DNA of 64,000 nucleotides from positions 1 to 64,000 of the forward strand of contig CBDFLD010000017.1 of the NCBI GenBank assembly GCA_965249005.1, in the 5' to 3' direction. This DNA is from CBDFLD01 sp965249005 (lineage in GTDB: Bacteria; Acidobacteriota; UBA6911). A program made the translations under genes and the position numbers. Under the pieces are notes generated by a model. The model was not told the origin of the DNA, did not search any database, and saw only the letters and a list, made by a program, of their open reading frames with translations. How positions within the stretch are numbered: position 1 is the first letter of the stretch; every line of letters starts with the position of its first letter. Positions 9,901-18,120 of the stretch are shown in pieces.

Positions 9901-10277
9901 AATCCAACCCCATCGCCACGGCCCTGTCTTCGCTCTTTGACGCTTACGGCAACGCCATGGACCTGGACGAAAAAGCCCGCGACGGACCCGGCGACCGGGC
10001 CAATCATGTCGCGGGATTCATCGAGCGCTTTCTGGTTCGCTTCGAAGACCGCTACACCATCGAACCCGTCTCGGCTGGCAAGCTGTTGGCCGCACTGCGA
10101 AGCGTGGCCGCGGCGTATCGCCTGGAATTTGAATACAGCAAGCCCGCGCAGCTGGCCCGGCGCATCAGCAACGACCTCGAAGTCTTGGTGGAAACCGGGT
10201 TCGAAATCGAGCGAGAATACAATACGCACATCAAGGCTTTCGACTACCGGATTCGAAAGATCCATACTCTGGAATAA
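6924..10277 (+). CDS. Phage-type primase-helicase, 1117 aa
   Basis: Likely replicative primase fused to a helicase/ATPase domain. N-terminus: CHC2-like zinc finger (CDCPNH near residue 50, FFCHACRKGGDVL near 75). TOPRIM-like segment around residue 302 (RVIITEGVTDCIALM, then VKTVYICQDNE). Middle part is helical and charged. C-terminal NTPase with Walker A FEGSAGSGKTTASK near residue 767 and IVLDNIEAR following. Starts by ATGA overlap with the methyltransferase gene and is the last + strand gene of the module. This makes the module self-sufficient for replication initiation steps; whether the element is a prophage, a plasmid-like element or an ICE cannot be told from here. Confidence 0.85.
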   Translation: MSNTPTGNVQEYYRQITEVDIHLVARELLGPRIVEENGRLLQCDCPNHKSTSRRSLHIWLDKQGFFCHACRKGGDVLQLVEFIQSRTVTAGRSGPMPETHKRARDYLAAKASLPPLGQYGLSPEQLKKIEAERKLEVRVGEALTALAEFYHRRLKEAPKVLEWLHAHYGISGETIDSLQIGFAANGGCKDEGKEYKGVLSALTKRKDPFKLRELAATGAFNPTSQDSLYPFFDQRLIFPYWSHGRVVFMIGRQTPWTPDNKYERGRKYKKLRVHKDDHKNDYIAPSINNSHLYNEDCLLTRPERVIITEGVTDCIALMERGFPVVSPVTVHIRESDWSRLLPKLQGVKTVYICQDNEISEVGLNGALKTASVLTGHKIETKLVVLPLDEKQQQARRELRERFDLDAAVGAGDLPKHLDGRAPKDMEEAGRLLAAAKIDVNDYFASGHTAKEFETLLGEATTPLEFGIDRLPTDVAESARNQLLEPILREVAALSPLEQSSYLKRIQERFGKSNLSLTTLRAQVKALQKERKAQAQQEQHREKHLTNAPAGSCRARINEVLMKTPVGQTPDYTKVAEAAYQWFTDHGAAQFFFTRHGEPFVYFDNTIYWMDSADRGRKRQYAAMLYKQTGLVPTSYGGRTFFEVLPSLALIHGQMRDHFSWLHTDVPKHTVYFNLNNDAHEIVKITPDGIEILKNGGNDDGVILDGSRKMKPIRFLADADLEEADRLLSTLICGNMTCAPAERALVLSWLCCFLLIDFAGTRPMTRFEGSAGSGKTTASKLVSTLLYGEAQQKKSTDAANYTDGSQNPLIVLDNIEARQMTDELITFMLTSITGIAKEKRKSGTDTETVIERTKCLLNTTGIEPLGGELSEVLSRSFIITFDLGNQASDYFLESDVISAIQQYRDLILSAILKRTRQVLAMIQKGALKQVMQLLKQTLPAHGKDRCNDFLSLMHLMTLAGSNEHEWATEIETLSPQFVDQIRSINATSQQTARESNPIATALSSLFDAYGNAMDLDEKARDGPGDRANHVAGFIERFLVRFEDRYTIEPVSAGKLLAALRSVAAAYRLEFEYSKPAQLARRISNDLEVLVETGFEIEREYNTHIKAFDYRIRKIHTLE

Positions 10278-10371
10278 GCCGCGGATCGCGGGTCAAACGA
10301 ATGAACCACACCGAAGTCTGTCACGCTTGGTCTGTCGAGTTGGTAACGCCATCGACCTCGCCCGGGTCACC

Positions 10372-10623
10372 TTAGATCATTCCGCCGACGAAGCCCTGCT
10401 TGCGAATTCTGGCAACAGGTTGAAGACGTGCCTTTCTGCTGCAGCATTCCCGGCACCGCAGGAGGGCCTCCAGGTCCTCCAGGCGCATTCCGCCATGCAC
10501 TTTTCCTAGCCCACGCCGGGCCAAGATTTCGCTTGGCTCCACGGTGGTCTCACGGCCGCAGGCTTCGCAGACCACGATGAAGTACCAGTCCCCCTCTGCG
10601 TAATCACTCAAGTCGAGTGTCAC
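10372..10623 (-). CDS. Small zinc-ribbon-like protein at the end of the lexA-polymerase operon
   Basis: About 83 residues from a GTG at 10623. Four cysteines in two pairs, VCEACGRE and LLRCRECCSRK, suggest a treble-clef or ribbon zinc site. The start overlaps the TAG of the polymerase gene (TAGTG), so it is probably translated by coupling and belongs to the same operon. Ends GGMI-stop. No family recognised; it may be a DNA- or polymerase-binding accessory factor, which is inference from position only. Confidence 0.65.
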   Translation of the reverse strand: MTLDLSDYAEGDWYFIVVCEACGRETTVEPSEILARRGLGKVHGGMRLEDLEALLRCRECCSRKARLQPVARIRKQGFVGGMI

Positions 10624-11900
10624 TACTGGAAATCCTCCAAATCGGGAATCCGGCCGTAGGCGATTTTGGCTCCAGCGTAGCCGACCGGAACAGAGCACTG
10701 ACCGTAGGTAACAACGGTGCGGGCATAGCGCCGGTTGATCGAATCGACGGCGGCGCTCAAGCGTTCAAGGCGACACCGATTACCCAGCTCTGCAAAGGGC
10801 AGCTCGAGCTGGGGTTCACCGGAGGGCGTCAACCGATCAAACGACACGGCAATCCGAAAAAGGGTGGCCCGGCTCCTTGCCGCAGCGAGTCTATCCCAGA
10901 GCGTCGACAGCGTTCGGAGGCAAGTAAGATCATCATTCGCCGATGCGATGGTCGTCGAACAGGCCCAAGGACGGGCATCGAGGCATTCGACCGACAGGGT
11001 GAGGCGCCGGGCGAGGAACCCCTCCCGTCGTAGGCGCCGGGCTGCTTTCACCACCAGGTGTCTGGCGATCGGCCGGGCAGACTGAGCGCTGCGCTCTCCT
11101 GGAGGCAGGACTCGTCCGTGGCCGATGGAACTACGTTGGGTCAGCGGTGGTTCCACGGAGTAGCCGTGGAGCGCATACCAGCAGCGTGCGCCGATCACAT
11201 TGCCCCAGATCGAGCTCAGGCGAGCGGGTTCACTGTTCCACAAGTCTTCGACCGTCGCTATCCCGGCTTGCACAAGCCGGGAGTGCATGCGGCTGCCGAT
11301 GCCGGGTAATGCTTCCAGCCCGATACTTAGCAGGGGACCCGGCAGCTCGCTGGGATGAAGCACTTTCAATCCGTTTGGCTTGTCCAGATCCGCGGCGATT
11401 TTGGCGAGCCATCGGTTAGGGGCACAACCGATCGAACAAGTGATGCGTTTTCCAATAGCTTCTTGCACAGCCTGCTTGATCCTTTCCGCGATTTCTTCGG
11501 GACAATCCCGGTCCCCGAGAACAGCAGCCAGTTCGTCGATCGAGCAAATCGCTTCGATCGGCAACACGGAAAGCACCGCCCTGACGATCCGCTGCTGCGT
11601 GCGCACATAGAGATCGGGTCGCTGCGGTACGAGAGCGATCTGGGGGCACAACCGACGTGCCTCGGTGATCGACGTCCCGGTCCTGACGCCGAAACTCTTG
11701 GCCTTGATGTTGGCGGCGATCACGCAGCTGTTACGCGCCTTTGCAAAGGGGATAACTCCGATGGGACAACCGTACAGTCGGGGGTCCGCTTGTTCCTCGC
11801 AGGACGCAAAAAACCCATCAAAGTCGACGTAGAGACGCTCCGGCTGGGCGGGTTGGCGCATGACTCCAGAGTTCGTTATGAGTAGCTGCGGTTGGTTCAT
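10623..11900 (-). CDS. Y-family DNA polymerase (UmuC/DinB-like)
   Basis: About 425 residues; translesion DNA polymerase. Palm motifs present: YVDFDGFFASCEEQ (metal Asp residues) and CSIDELAAVL (S-x-D-E), so it should be catalytically active, unlike ImuB. Then the thumb helix-hairpin-helix in ALPGIGSRMHSRL and a little-finger domain. I chose the ATG at 11900 because it overlaps the stop of the upstream gene (ATGA); a longer frame reaches 12095 but runs inside that gene. Fourth gene of an operon headed by lexA, so expression is expected to rise after DNA damage. Confidence 0.85.
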   Translation of the reverse strand: MNQPQLLITNSGVMRQPAQPERLYVDFDGFFASCEEQADPRLYGCPIGVIPFAKARNSCVIAANIKAKSFGVRTGTSITEARRLCPQIALVPQRPDLYVRTQQRIVRAVLSVLPIEAICSIDELAAVLGDRDCPEEIAERIKQAVQEAIGKRITCSIGCAPNRWLAKIAADLDKPNGLKVLHPSELPGPLLSIGLEALPGIGSRMHSRLVQAGIATVEDLWNSEPARLSSIWGNVIGARCWYALHGYSVEPPLTQRSSIGHGRVLPPGERSAQSARPIARHLVVKAARRLRREGFLARRLTLSVECLDARPWACSTTIASANDDLTCLRTLSTLWDRLAAARSRATLFRIAVSFDRLTPSGEPQLELPFAELGNRCRLERLSAAVDSINRRYARTVVTYGQCSVPVGYAGAKIAYGRIPDLEDFQ

Positions 11901-12958
11901 CCGGGTGAGATGCGGAAGCGCGATTGCCAGCCCTTCCCGTCGTCGGTCAGGCGGAATGGATCGCCTTCGATACGGAAAAAGTGCCGCAGGTTCCGGGCTA
12001 GATTCTCGCGGCTTTTCTGATTCCGCCGATGGGCATGACGGCTGCTCCAGTCCAGGACGCCGCGTTCCTCGGCGAACGCGCGGAGCAATCCCCACTGTAA
12101 AGTCGGCTCACCGTTCTTCCTGTTAGCCATACCCATCTGGGTGTAGTTGCAGACCTTGCGTTCCGACTTCACCTGGACCGAGATAGTGTGGCCGTCGGTG
12201 AACCGGATCGAAACGTCGCTCCAGGAGGCATCCGACGAAGTGGGAAAGAAGATCATCGATTGGTCGTCCCTGGGAGCAGGCAAATGGGCCGCCCGGAACG
12301 AGGACAGAATGTCGTCGAGAGGCCGGCGGAGGCGCACTTTTCGGCGTCCGGTGGCCAGGACGAGTTCTTCCGCCAGTGGAATGAATGCCGACCTCCTCGT
12401 CGACAGCAGACCTTTCGAGCGCGCTGTCAAGAGATCGCGCGTGGGAGCCAACAGGATAAACGATCCTTCGGTCTGGCTCAGGAGAGCACTAACGATGGGA
12501 TCGAATTCAGTTGGTTCCAGCTGGATCGTCAGAAAAACGGGATAACGAAAGCCGGCATAGGGAGAGTAGACGCCGATCCGCGTCGTTTGATGAAGCTCGG
12601 GTACCGACTCCGGGTCTCCCATCAACTTGAAGGCGCCGGCCACCGCCTGGCAGAAGGCCGTGCGGTCCAATTCGTAGACAGTAATGTCGGACGGCTTCAG
12701 CGCAAAGCTCTCGCAATCACATCCACAGCGACAGACCGCTACGGTGTCGTCCGGCCCGTGCTCGACGACCTCATGCGCACAACCACAGCCGCCCGGCACC
12801 ATGCAGGGATGGGATGCTGCCCGCTTGCCGTTCGGTCGAAGAAAGGTCTTGGCCGATCTGTACTCCTCCCCAAACCGCGTTCGCCATTCCGCCGTGACGG
12901 CCGACAAGCCAGGAAGGGCCTCCAGAGCTTGCCAGAATCCTGGTGCGCTACCGTTCAT
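11897..12958 (-). CDS. Unrecognised protein in the lexA-polymerase operon (about 353 aa)
   Basis: No family recognised. The N-terminal third has a Cys-rich patch (PCMVPGGCGCAHEV, then VCRCGCDCES), likely metal-binding. The C-terminus is basic and helical (SRHAHRRNQKSRENLARNLRHFF), which could be a winged helix or nucleic-acid contact. The ATG at 12958 overlaps the end of the upstream gene by 11 nt; an ATG at 12982 is also possible. The stop overlaps the polymerase start. Its place between lexA and a Y-family polymerase suggests a role in damage tolerance, comparable in position to imuA, but there is no visible RecA/ImuA motif. Confidence 0.65.
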   Translation of the reverse strand: MNGSAPGFWQALEALPGLSAVTAEWRTRFGEEYRSAKTFLRPNGKRAASHPCMVPGGCGCAHEVVEHGPDDTVAVCRCGCDCESFALKPSDITVYELDRTAFCQAVAGAFKLMGDPESVPELHQTTRIGVYSPYAGFRYPVFLTIQLEPTEFDPIVSALLSQTEGSFILLAPTRDLLTARSKGLLSTRRSAFIPLAEELVLATGRRKVRLRRPLDDILSSFRAAHLPAPRDDQSMIFFPTSSDASWSDVSIRFTDGHTISVQVKSERKVCNYTQMGMANRKNGEPTLQWGLLRAFAEERGVLDWSSRHAHRRNQKSRENLARNLRHFFRIEGDPFRLTDDGKGWQSRFRISPG

Positions 12959-14117
12959 CCTGATCCTGTTCGATGAAGCCACGTTTTCCGAGCCAGTCCT
13001 CGATCACGTCGGCGTCACTGTCCCTGGTGTAGTGGGCGATGTTCGAGGGTCGGATGGTCACGGTGCGAGTCGTTCTCGAATCCATAAACTTCACCTGAAA
13101 GCTCGCTCGCATGATCCGTGCTTTGGAAGGCATCCCGAGACCACGTCCCTCGAGAACGGCGAAAACGTCATTCGCTTTCCGTATCTCGATTTCCGATTCC
13201 GAACCATCCCACAGGAACTGGATCTCCTTGAGCCGTGCCCAGTCCATGCCATCGACATCCGTGCAGACGATCGACGCCGGTCCCACCGTCCGAAGCGGCT
13301 CGAGCGTGTACTTGGCGGTGCCGGGAAAGAAGTCCTCGTTGCCGAACAGGTGGCTTCCGAACTCTCTGCGGTAGATGTCTATCTCTCCCTTGAGACAGGG
13401 ATGAATCCGGATCTCTCCGACGGCCGATTGATAGACTAGGACGTCATGCTTCTCCGGCCGGTAGAACACGCTGGAGGTCCGGCCGCCGTCAAAGCTGCCC
13501 TCGCGTCGAAAGGGATCGCCGTGGCGCACCAGAAACCAGATCGATTCGCCCTTCGGATAGACGAATACCCGCGAACCTCTGCCACGCTTCTTTTTCTCGA
13601 ACCAATTGTCGAGATCGGTTTCCAGAGCCGTCAGTGTTTGTGGTGAGGGCTGGCGGAAAGAGGGGATCGGGCGTATTTCGCTCTGAAAGTAATCGAAGGC
13701 CCGCGGCCGGGTCAGATATCGCTCGGCGTGCTTGCGCTCCAAGAGGCGCCGGTCCTTGAGAAAAACCTGGATGGCGACATCCGCCGCCGTGGGGTCCGGC
13801 TGTCCATCGAGCGAGATGCCGTGGCTCTCAGCCTCTTCCAGCAACACGTCCATGGACTCCTGGGTGGACATCTCATGCACGAAGAAAAGCGCGTCGAGCA
13901 GTTCCTTGGGCGTATCCGTGCCTGGGCTCATCAGCACCGCGACGAGTCGATCGTAATCCAATTCGTTCGATGGGCCCGGCGGTGGCAACGATACCCCTCG
14001 ACTCCGAAAGTAGGGGAAATGTGGCTTCAGAAATTTCATGAGATGCGGCGGCGTAATCGCCTTGAGGCCGTCGGGTTGGGCGAAACGTTGAAGGTTATAA
14101 GTTGCCATTCGGTGCAC
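12948..14117 (-). CDS. Unrecognised protein in the lexA-polymerase operon (389 aa)
   Basis: No family recognised. Soluble, mixed alpha/beta composition with no signal peptide or membrane segment. A lysine/arginine-rich patch (WFEKKKRGRGSRVFVYPKG) precedes a beta-rich middle (IWFLVRHGDPFRR). The C-terminal stretch VTIRPSNIAHY...ADVIEDWLGKRGF resembles a small winged or helical end domain. It starts 10 nt after lexA (ATG at 14117, or at 14108) and overlaps the next gene, so it is the second gene of the SOS-type operon. An enzymatic function is not visible. Confidence 0.65.
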   Translation of the reverse strand: MHRMATYNLQRFAQPDGLKAITPPHLMKFLKPHFPYFRSRGVSLPPPGPSNELDYDRLVAVLMSPGTDTPKELLDALFFVHEMSTQESMDVLLEEAESHGISLDGQPDPTAADVAIQVFLKDRRLLERKHAERYLTRPRAFDYFQSEIRPIPSFRQPSPQTLTALETDLDNWFEKKKRGRGSRVFVYPKGESIWFLVRHGDPFRREGSFDGGRTSSVFYRPEKHDVLVYQSAVGEIRIHPCLKGEIDIYRREFGSHLFGNEDFFPGTAKYTLEPLRTVGPASIVCTDVDGMDWARLKEIQFLWDGSESEIEIRKANDVFAVLEGRGLGMPSKARIMRASFQVKFMDSRTTRTVTIRPSNIAHYTRDSDADVIEDWLGKRGFIEQDQDER

Positions 14118-14126
14118 TCTCCTGAT

Positions 14127-14804
14127 CTATTCCTCCACGGCCTCTCCCAGGTTTGAGGGGTTGACCCTGGTCCGCCGGACGGCGACGACCTTGCCCAGGA
14201 TGCGCATCCCATCGTCGGGGCCGATCGGCGTCGGGCGGAGTTTCGGATTCTCGGGCCGCAGCTCGATACGCTCGTCACGGATGAAGAGCCGCTTGACGGT
14301 GGCCTCCTGATCGAGCAGCGCGACCACGATGTCCCCGGTTTCCGCTACGGGCTGCTGCCGAACCACGACCAGGTCCTGGTCGTGGATGTCGGCATCGATC
14401 ATGCTGTCACCCTCGACTTCCAAGGCGAAAAAGCGACCGGAGCGAACCGCCCGGCTGTCGATGAGGACCTCGCCGACCACATTCTCGGCAGCCAGGATCG
14501 GCTGGCCGGCAGCGACTTTGCCGATGATGGGAACAGCCAACAGGTCGGCCACGTCCGCCATGGGCTCCCCGACGACGGTCAAGCCCCGGGCCTTCCTCGG
14601 CTCCCGCTTCACATAGCCTTTGCGCTCGAGCTGGGTCACCTGGTCGCGCGCGCTCGGGGCCGATATCCCGAGGATGTCCGCCAGTTCCTGAATGGTCGGG
14701 GGAAACCCCTGCTGGCCAATGAAACGGCGCAGCTCGCCCAATGTACGCCGCTGCGGGTCGGTAATTTCCTCCACAGGTGGTCTGCCTCTCGACTCATTAC
14801 TCAT
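14127..14804 (-). CDS. lexA: LexA-type SOS repressor
   Basis: 225 residues. N-terminal winged helix (PTIQELADILGISAPSARDQ), then a peptidase S24 domain. Self-cleavage site is visible as KVAAGQP (Ala-Gly), the nucleophile Ser in EGDSMIDADI and the general-base Lys in EATVKRLF. Heads an operon with two unknown genes, a Y-family polymerase and a small zinc protein. The promoter at 14926-14955 contains a palindrome, so autoregulation is likely. Being in mobile DNA, it may be a second LexA beside a chromosomal one, setting the element's own threshold. Confidence 0.9.
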   Translation of the reverse strand: MSNESRGRPPVEEITDPQRRTLGELRRFIGQQGFPPTIQELADILGISAPSARDQVTQLERKGYVKREPRKARGLTVVGEPMADVADLLAVPIIGKVAAGQPILAAENVVGEVLIDSRAVRSGRFFALEVEGDSMIDADIHDQDLVVVRQQPVAETGDIVVALLDQEATVKRLFIRDERIELRPENPKLRPTPIGPDDGMRILGKVVAVRRTRVNPSNLGEAVEE

Positions 14805-14925
14805 TGGGCCAATCCTTTCTGATGGGAGACTGCGGTTGGTAGGCCCAGGAGACTGGAGATCAGCACCGTCAGCCAGTTCGGCCTATCGCCGGCTTGGCTC
14901 GCCCTGGCCCTGCTTCAAAGAGAGT

Positions 14926-14955
14926 AGTATATGACCTATAATATATAAGGGTCAA
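14926..14955 (-). promoter_or_regulatory. Promoter with internal palindrome upstream of lexA
   Basis: Read on the minus strand: -35 TTGACC (14950-14955), 18-nt spacer, -10 TATACT (14926-14931). The arms TGACC and GGTCA, 13 nt apart (14932-14936 and 14950-14954), form an inverted repeat from the -35 into the spacer, a natural repressor site. It is neither GAAC-N4-GTTC nor CTGT-N8-ACAG. The leader before lexA is about 115 nt. Confidence 0.65.
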
Positions 14956-15135
14956 ATAGAAAAATACGGGAGGGATGAAATTAAAGGGAGCGGATCGAGT
15001 TCGATTAAGGTCTGGCCGGATCAGAGAGGTTCTAGTTCAGCTGCTGTGCGATCAGCTTCCCCACATCCTGCTCGGACGGTTCCAGAGCGGGACGCGGGGT
15101 GATGAGCGGCGGTTCTTTTCCTCGTGGAGAGGGGT

Positions 15136-15558
15136 TCACCGCGAGACGAAACCGAACAGGTCTCGCTGTTGCTCCCAGTCCATGGGGAAGGTCCGGGTCA
15201 GCTTGGCCAGCGACAGGCCAGGCGGCTCCTCGCCGTTGAGGATCGCTTCGATGATGTCCGGGGCCAGGGTGGTCAACTTCAGGATGCGCACCACATAGGA
15301 GTTGTCCACATCCAGACCCCTCGCCAGATCTGTGATGGAGTGAAACTTCCCACTCTCGATCGCTTGCGCCCACGAGAACGCTCGGCACAGGGCCTGAACG
15401 ACGGCCGTCTGTGACGCCGGTGGGCTATCGGGAACATCGCCATCCAGTGCCCGGGGAGCCAGGACCATCTTCCGGCCCTGCATCCGCCGGATGCGCATCG
15501 GAATATGGATCTGCAAATTGCCAGTCTCGGTCATGGTGAGGGTCGGTTTTCGATTCAT
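15136..15558 (-). CDS. Small helix-turn-helix protein paired with the serine recombinase
   Basis: 140 residues. The C-terminal half reads ITDLARGLDVDNSYVVRIL, a ParB/phage-type helix-turn-helix, followed by a helical tail ending FGFVSR. The N-terminal half is beta-like (NLQIHIPMRIRR). Its ATG overlaps the recombinase stop (ATGA). A gene of this type after a DUF2924 plus recombinase pair is a familiar arrangement in mobile islands. Probably a DNA-binding directionality or regulatory factor; that role is inferred. The second recombinase module (26-28 kb) lacks it. Confidence 0.7.
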   Translation of the reverse strand: MNRKPTLTMTETGNLQIHIPMRIRRMQGRKMVLAPRALDGDVPDSPPASQTAVVQALCRAFSWAQAIESGKFHSITDLARGLDVDNSYVVRILKLTTLAPDIIEAILNGEEPPGLSLAKLTRTFPMDWEQQRDLFGFVSR

Positions 15559-17141
15559 CGTCCCTGGCTCCGCTGCTTGGCCTCGCTCGCAACACCACTC
15601 AGCTCGATGATGAGATTGGTCAAGCCCTGGGTCTTCAATTCCATGTCGATGCCGGTTTCCCGGATTTCAACTTTATCGACCAGCAGTTGCACCAGCCGGT
15701 TGCGTTCCAGGGGAAACAGGTCTTCCCACAAGGTGTCCACACTCCTGAAGGCTTCCGAGACATCCCTCTCTGCGACCGGGTCCGACTCGAACGCCTGGGC
15801 TCTGGCCGAGACATCCGTCAGCTGGCGACTCAGGGTTACCGCCTCCTGGTTGAGTTCGGCCAACGTCGGTCCGTCGTCCGACCCATTGCCGTTGGGCGAT
15901 ACGCCCTCAAGTGCCCGTTGCTGGATCTTAAGGAGATCGCCTTCCAGCTGCGCTCTCTGTTTCAGCAGCCGTTCACGCTCGGCTTCTTCCATCCCCTTGG
16001 CGGCTAAGTACGTCTGAGATATCAACGTGGGAGTCCGGAAGACCGCGCTCAACTGCTCCAGCACCACCTTTTCAATGTCCCCGGCTGGGACGCGCTTGAG
16101 CCGGCAGCGGCTGACCGCTCGCTTGGCGTCCTTCGCGCAGTGATAGTAGGTGTAGCGCCGCGGCCCCTTCTTCGTGTAGGTCAAGCCCATGGCGCCGTCA
16201 CAATGGCCGCAGCGAACCACTCCCTGGAGCGGAGAGATATTCTTCGTTTTGGCCTTCGTCTGCTTGGCGCGGGTGTTCTCCGATAGAACCTCCTGCACCT
16301 TCTCCCACAGTCCCTTGGAAACGATGGCTTCATGCTCTCCGGGGTAGCCCTTCCCCTTGTGGACGACCTCGCCCAGGTAAGTACGGTTGTTGAGCAGGCG
16401 GTAGATGTGGCCCGTGTTCCATGACCTGCCTTCCCGCCGCTTTCCTTTCTTCGTGGTCCAGGACTTGGTTCGGTAGCCTTGCTCATTGAGTTCCGTGGCC
16501 ACTCGTCTGGCCGAGGCCAGTTGGGTGAATCGCCGGAAGATGTGTTTGACCAGCCCTGCTTCCTCTGGATTGACGAGCAGCTTCTTTTGCACCCGGTCTA
16601 CGTCATACCCCAGAATGGCCGGGCCCCCGCAGTACTTGCCCCGACGTTTGGTGGCCGCCACCTTGTCGCGGATGCGTTCGGCAATGACCTCCCGCTCGTA
16701 TTGGGCAAATGTGATCAGGATGCCCAGAAACATGCGCCCGGTCGGATCGGTGGTGTTGAAGTGTTGGGTGACCGAGACGAAGCTGACACCCTTCTGGTTG
16801 AACCGCTCGATCATTTTCATGAAGTCCAAAAGCGAACGCGAGAGGCGGTCGATCTTGTACACCACGATCACATCTACTTTGCCGGCATCCAAATCGGACA
16901 GTAGACGCTGCAGCCCGGGACGTTCCATGGTGCCGCCGGAGAATCCCCCGTCGTCGTAGCGGTCGGGCAGCGCGCGCCAGCCCTGCATGCGTTGGCTTTC
17001 GATATAGGCCTCGGCCGCCTCCCGCTGGGCATCCAGCGAGTTGAACTCCTGCTCCAGCCCTTCCTCGTGACTCTTGCGAGTGTAGATGGCGCAGGTGATG
17101 AGCTTCTTCTCCGTGGAGCGCCTCATGCCGGTCTCAAGCAT
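15555..17141 (-). CDS. Large serine recombinase, complete copy
   Basis: 528 residues. Site-specific recombinase: catalytic domain with IYTRKS (Ser24 nucleophile), KIDRLSRS and the E-helix FAQYEREVIAERIRDK; recombinase domain; zinc ribbon VRCGHCDGAMG...YYHC; long C-terminal coiled coil (EEAERERLLKQRAQ). Overlaps the DUF2924 gene by 8 nt at its start and the HTH gene at its end. It is the intact paralogue of the truncated copy at 26121-27269. Likely mediates integration or excision of the island; the att sites are not proven. Confidence 0.9.
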   Translation of the reverse strand: MLETGMRRSTEKKLITCAIYTRKSHEEGLEQEFNSLDAQREAAEAYIESQRMQGWRALPDRYDDGGFSGGTMERPGLQRLLSDLDAGKVDVIVVYKIDRLSRSLLDFMKMIERFNQKGVSFVSVTQHFNTTDPTGRMFLGILITFAQYEREVIAERIRDKVAATKRRGKYCGGPAILGYDVDRVQKKLLVNPEEAGLVKHIFRRFTQLASARRVATELNEQGYRTKSWTTKKGKRREGRSWNTGHIYRLLNNRTYLGEVVHKGKGYPGEHEAIVSKGLWEKVQEVLSENTRAKQTKAKTKNISPLQGVVRCGHCDGAMGLTYTKKGPRRYTYYHCAKDAKRAVSRCRLKRVPAGDIEKVVLEQLSAVFRTPTLISQTYLAAKGMEEAERERLLKQRAQLEGDLLKIQQRALEGVSPNGNGSDDGPTLAELNQEAVTLSRQLTDVSARAQAFESDPVAERDVSEAFRSVDTLWEDLFPLERNRLVQLLVDKVEIRETGIDMELKTQGLTNLIIELSGVASEAKQRSQGR

Positions 17142-17658
17142 GCTGGCCTCCTTGGTGGTGGTTCCCGTTGCTCTTCTTCAGTCCGAAGAAAAGCCTGCCG
17201 TTCCAGCGGGTGCCGGTAATCTCGCGAGCCACGGCGCTCAGGGATCGAAAGATCCGGCCCTCGTACTCGAAGCCCTTCTCGTGGGCGAGGACCTCGTAAC
17301 GGCGGTCCTTCCAGATCCTCACAAAGCGTGTGCCTGGAAGAATGCCGCCTTTGCTTTGCCGTTTCTCGGACACCCTAGCCTCCACCCGGGCTAGCGGGTC
17401 CGCATGGGCGACTTGGCTGAGCTGCGCCTTGGCGGCTTCCGACAGGCCACCGTAGAAGAGCTCCTGGATGCGATGAGCCAGGCGCTTGATGAGGAACTGC
17501 TTCTTATACGGAGGTGGGTCACAACCATAGAGGTCGAGCCACTTTTCCCGCAGCTGCTCCAGTGTCATCGCATTGAGCGTTGCCAGCTGCCGCAGGACGG
17601 AACGGCGAGACCTGGCGGTGTGGTTGCTCTTCTGGAATTGCTTGCCTGGCTCATTCAT
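17134..17658 (-). CDS. DUF2924 protein
   Basis: 174 residues. DUF2924 proteins are encoded just upstream of large serine recombinases in many islands and are presumed accessory. Typical features: N-terminal helical part (LEQLREKWLDLYG, FLIKRLAHRIQELFYGGLS) and a C-terminal ILPGTRFVRIWKDRRYEVL...FRSLSAVAREITGTRWNG, the family signature. Overlaps the recombinase by 8 nt and the upstream small gene by 8 nt. About the same as the copy at 27262-27774, but with clear divergence. Confidence 0.85.
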   Translation of the reverse strand: MNEPGKQFQKSNHTARSRRSVLRQLATLNAMTLEQLREKWLDLYGCDPPPYKKQFLIKRLAHRIQELFYGGLSEAAKAQLSQVAHADPLARVEARVSEKRQSKGGILPGTRFVRIWKDRRYEVLAHEKGFEYEGRIFRSLSAVAREITGTRWNGRLFFGLKKSNGNHHQGGQHA

Positions 17659-17941
17659 GGGTCACCCCCGAACTCCCGTTCTGGACGCGTTTGTCAGGCA
17701 TGAACGCTCTGTTCGCGCCACGAATCAAGTCCTTCTCCGACGTTTCTCCGGATTCTTCGATCTTGGCTCGATCGACCGGAGAAGCGGCCGTGCGGACTCT
17801 CCGGCGGAGCACGGCCAAAGCCAGGATCGAGGCGATGGCTTCCAGTCTCGATTTCGGGGAAAGAGGTTCGGATTTCGGGTGGACTTCTGCTTCAGGCAGG
17901 TCGGAACCATTGGTTCCTGGCTTGAATTCGGCATTCCACAT
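17651..17941 (-). CDS. Small leader protein of the recombinase operon
   Basis: 96 residues from an ATG at 17941 with GGAGG five to six nt upstream. The segment SRLEAIASILALAVLRRR is the conserved part; small proteins with such a helix commonly precede DUF2924 in these modules. The equivalent at 27863-28063 starts with the same MWNA sequence and SD, but ends after 66 residues. The frame overlaps the DUF2924 start. Function unknown. Confidence 0.65.
   Translation of the reverse strand: MWNAEFKPGTNGSDLPEAEVHPKSEPLSPKSRLEAIASILALAVLRRRVRTAASPVDRAKIEESGETSEKDLIRGANRAFMPDKRVQNGSSGVTHE
17702..17714. promoter_or_regulatory. GAAC-N5-GTTC palindrome, copy 1
   Basis: GAACGCTCTGTTC lies about 45 nt upstream of the DUF2924 start and inside the small leader gene. 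The same sequence and its surroundings recur at 27817, and with N4 at 34797. It resembles the Gram-positive LexA box, but with one extra base in the centre. Candidate operator only. Confidence 0.35.
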
Positions 17942-18120
17942 CGTGACCTCCGGTTGGTCGGGACCGGGTAGGCCGGTGTGGATGCCGCGATAACTCGCCG
18001 GAGCGGACGTAGAGGCGGTTTCGCCGACACCCACAACCGCCTCAGCGTTCCGCTGCCAGTCCGTTGTCTGGTTTCTGACGCTACGGCCGGGCGCCATACC
18101 CGGCCCCTGTCTCTAGATAC

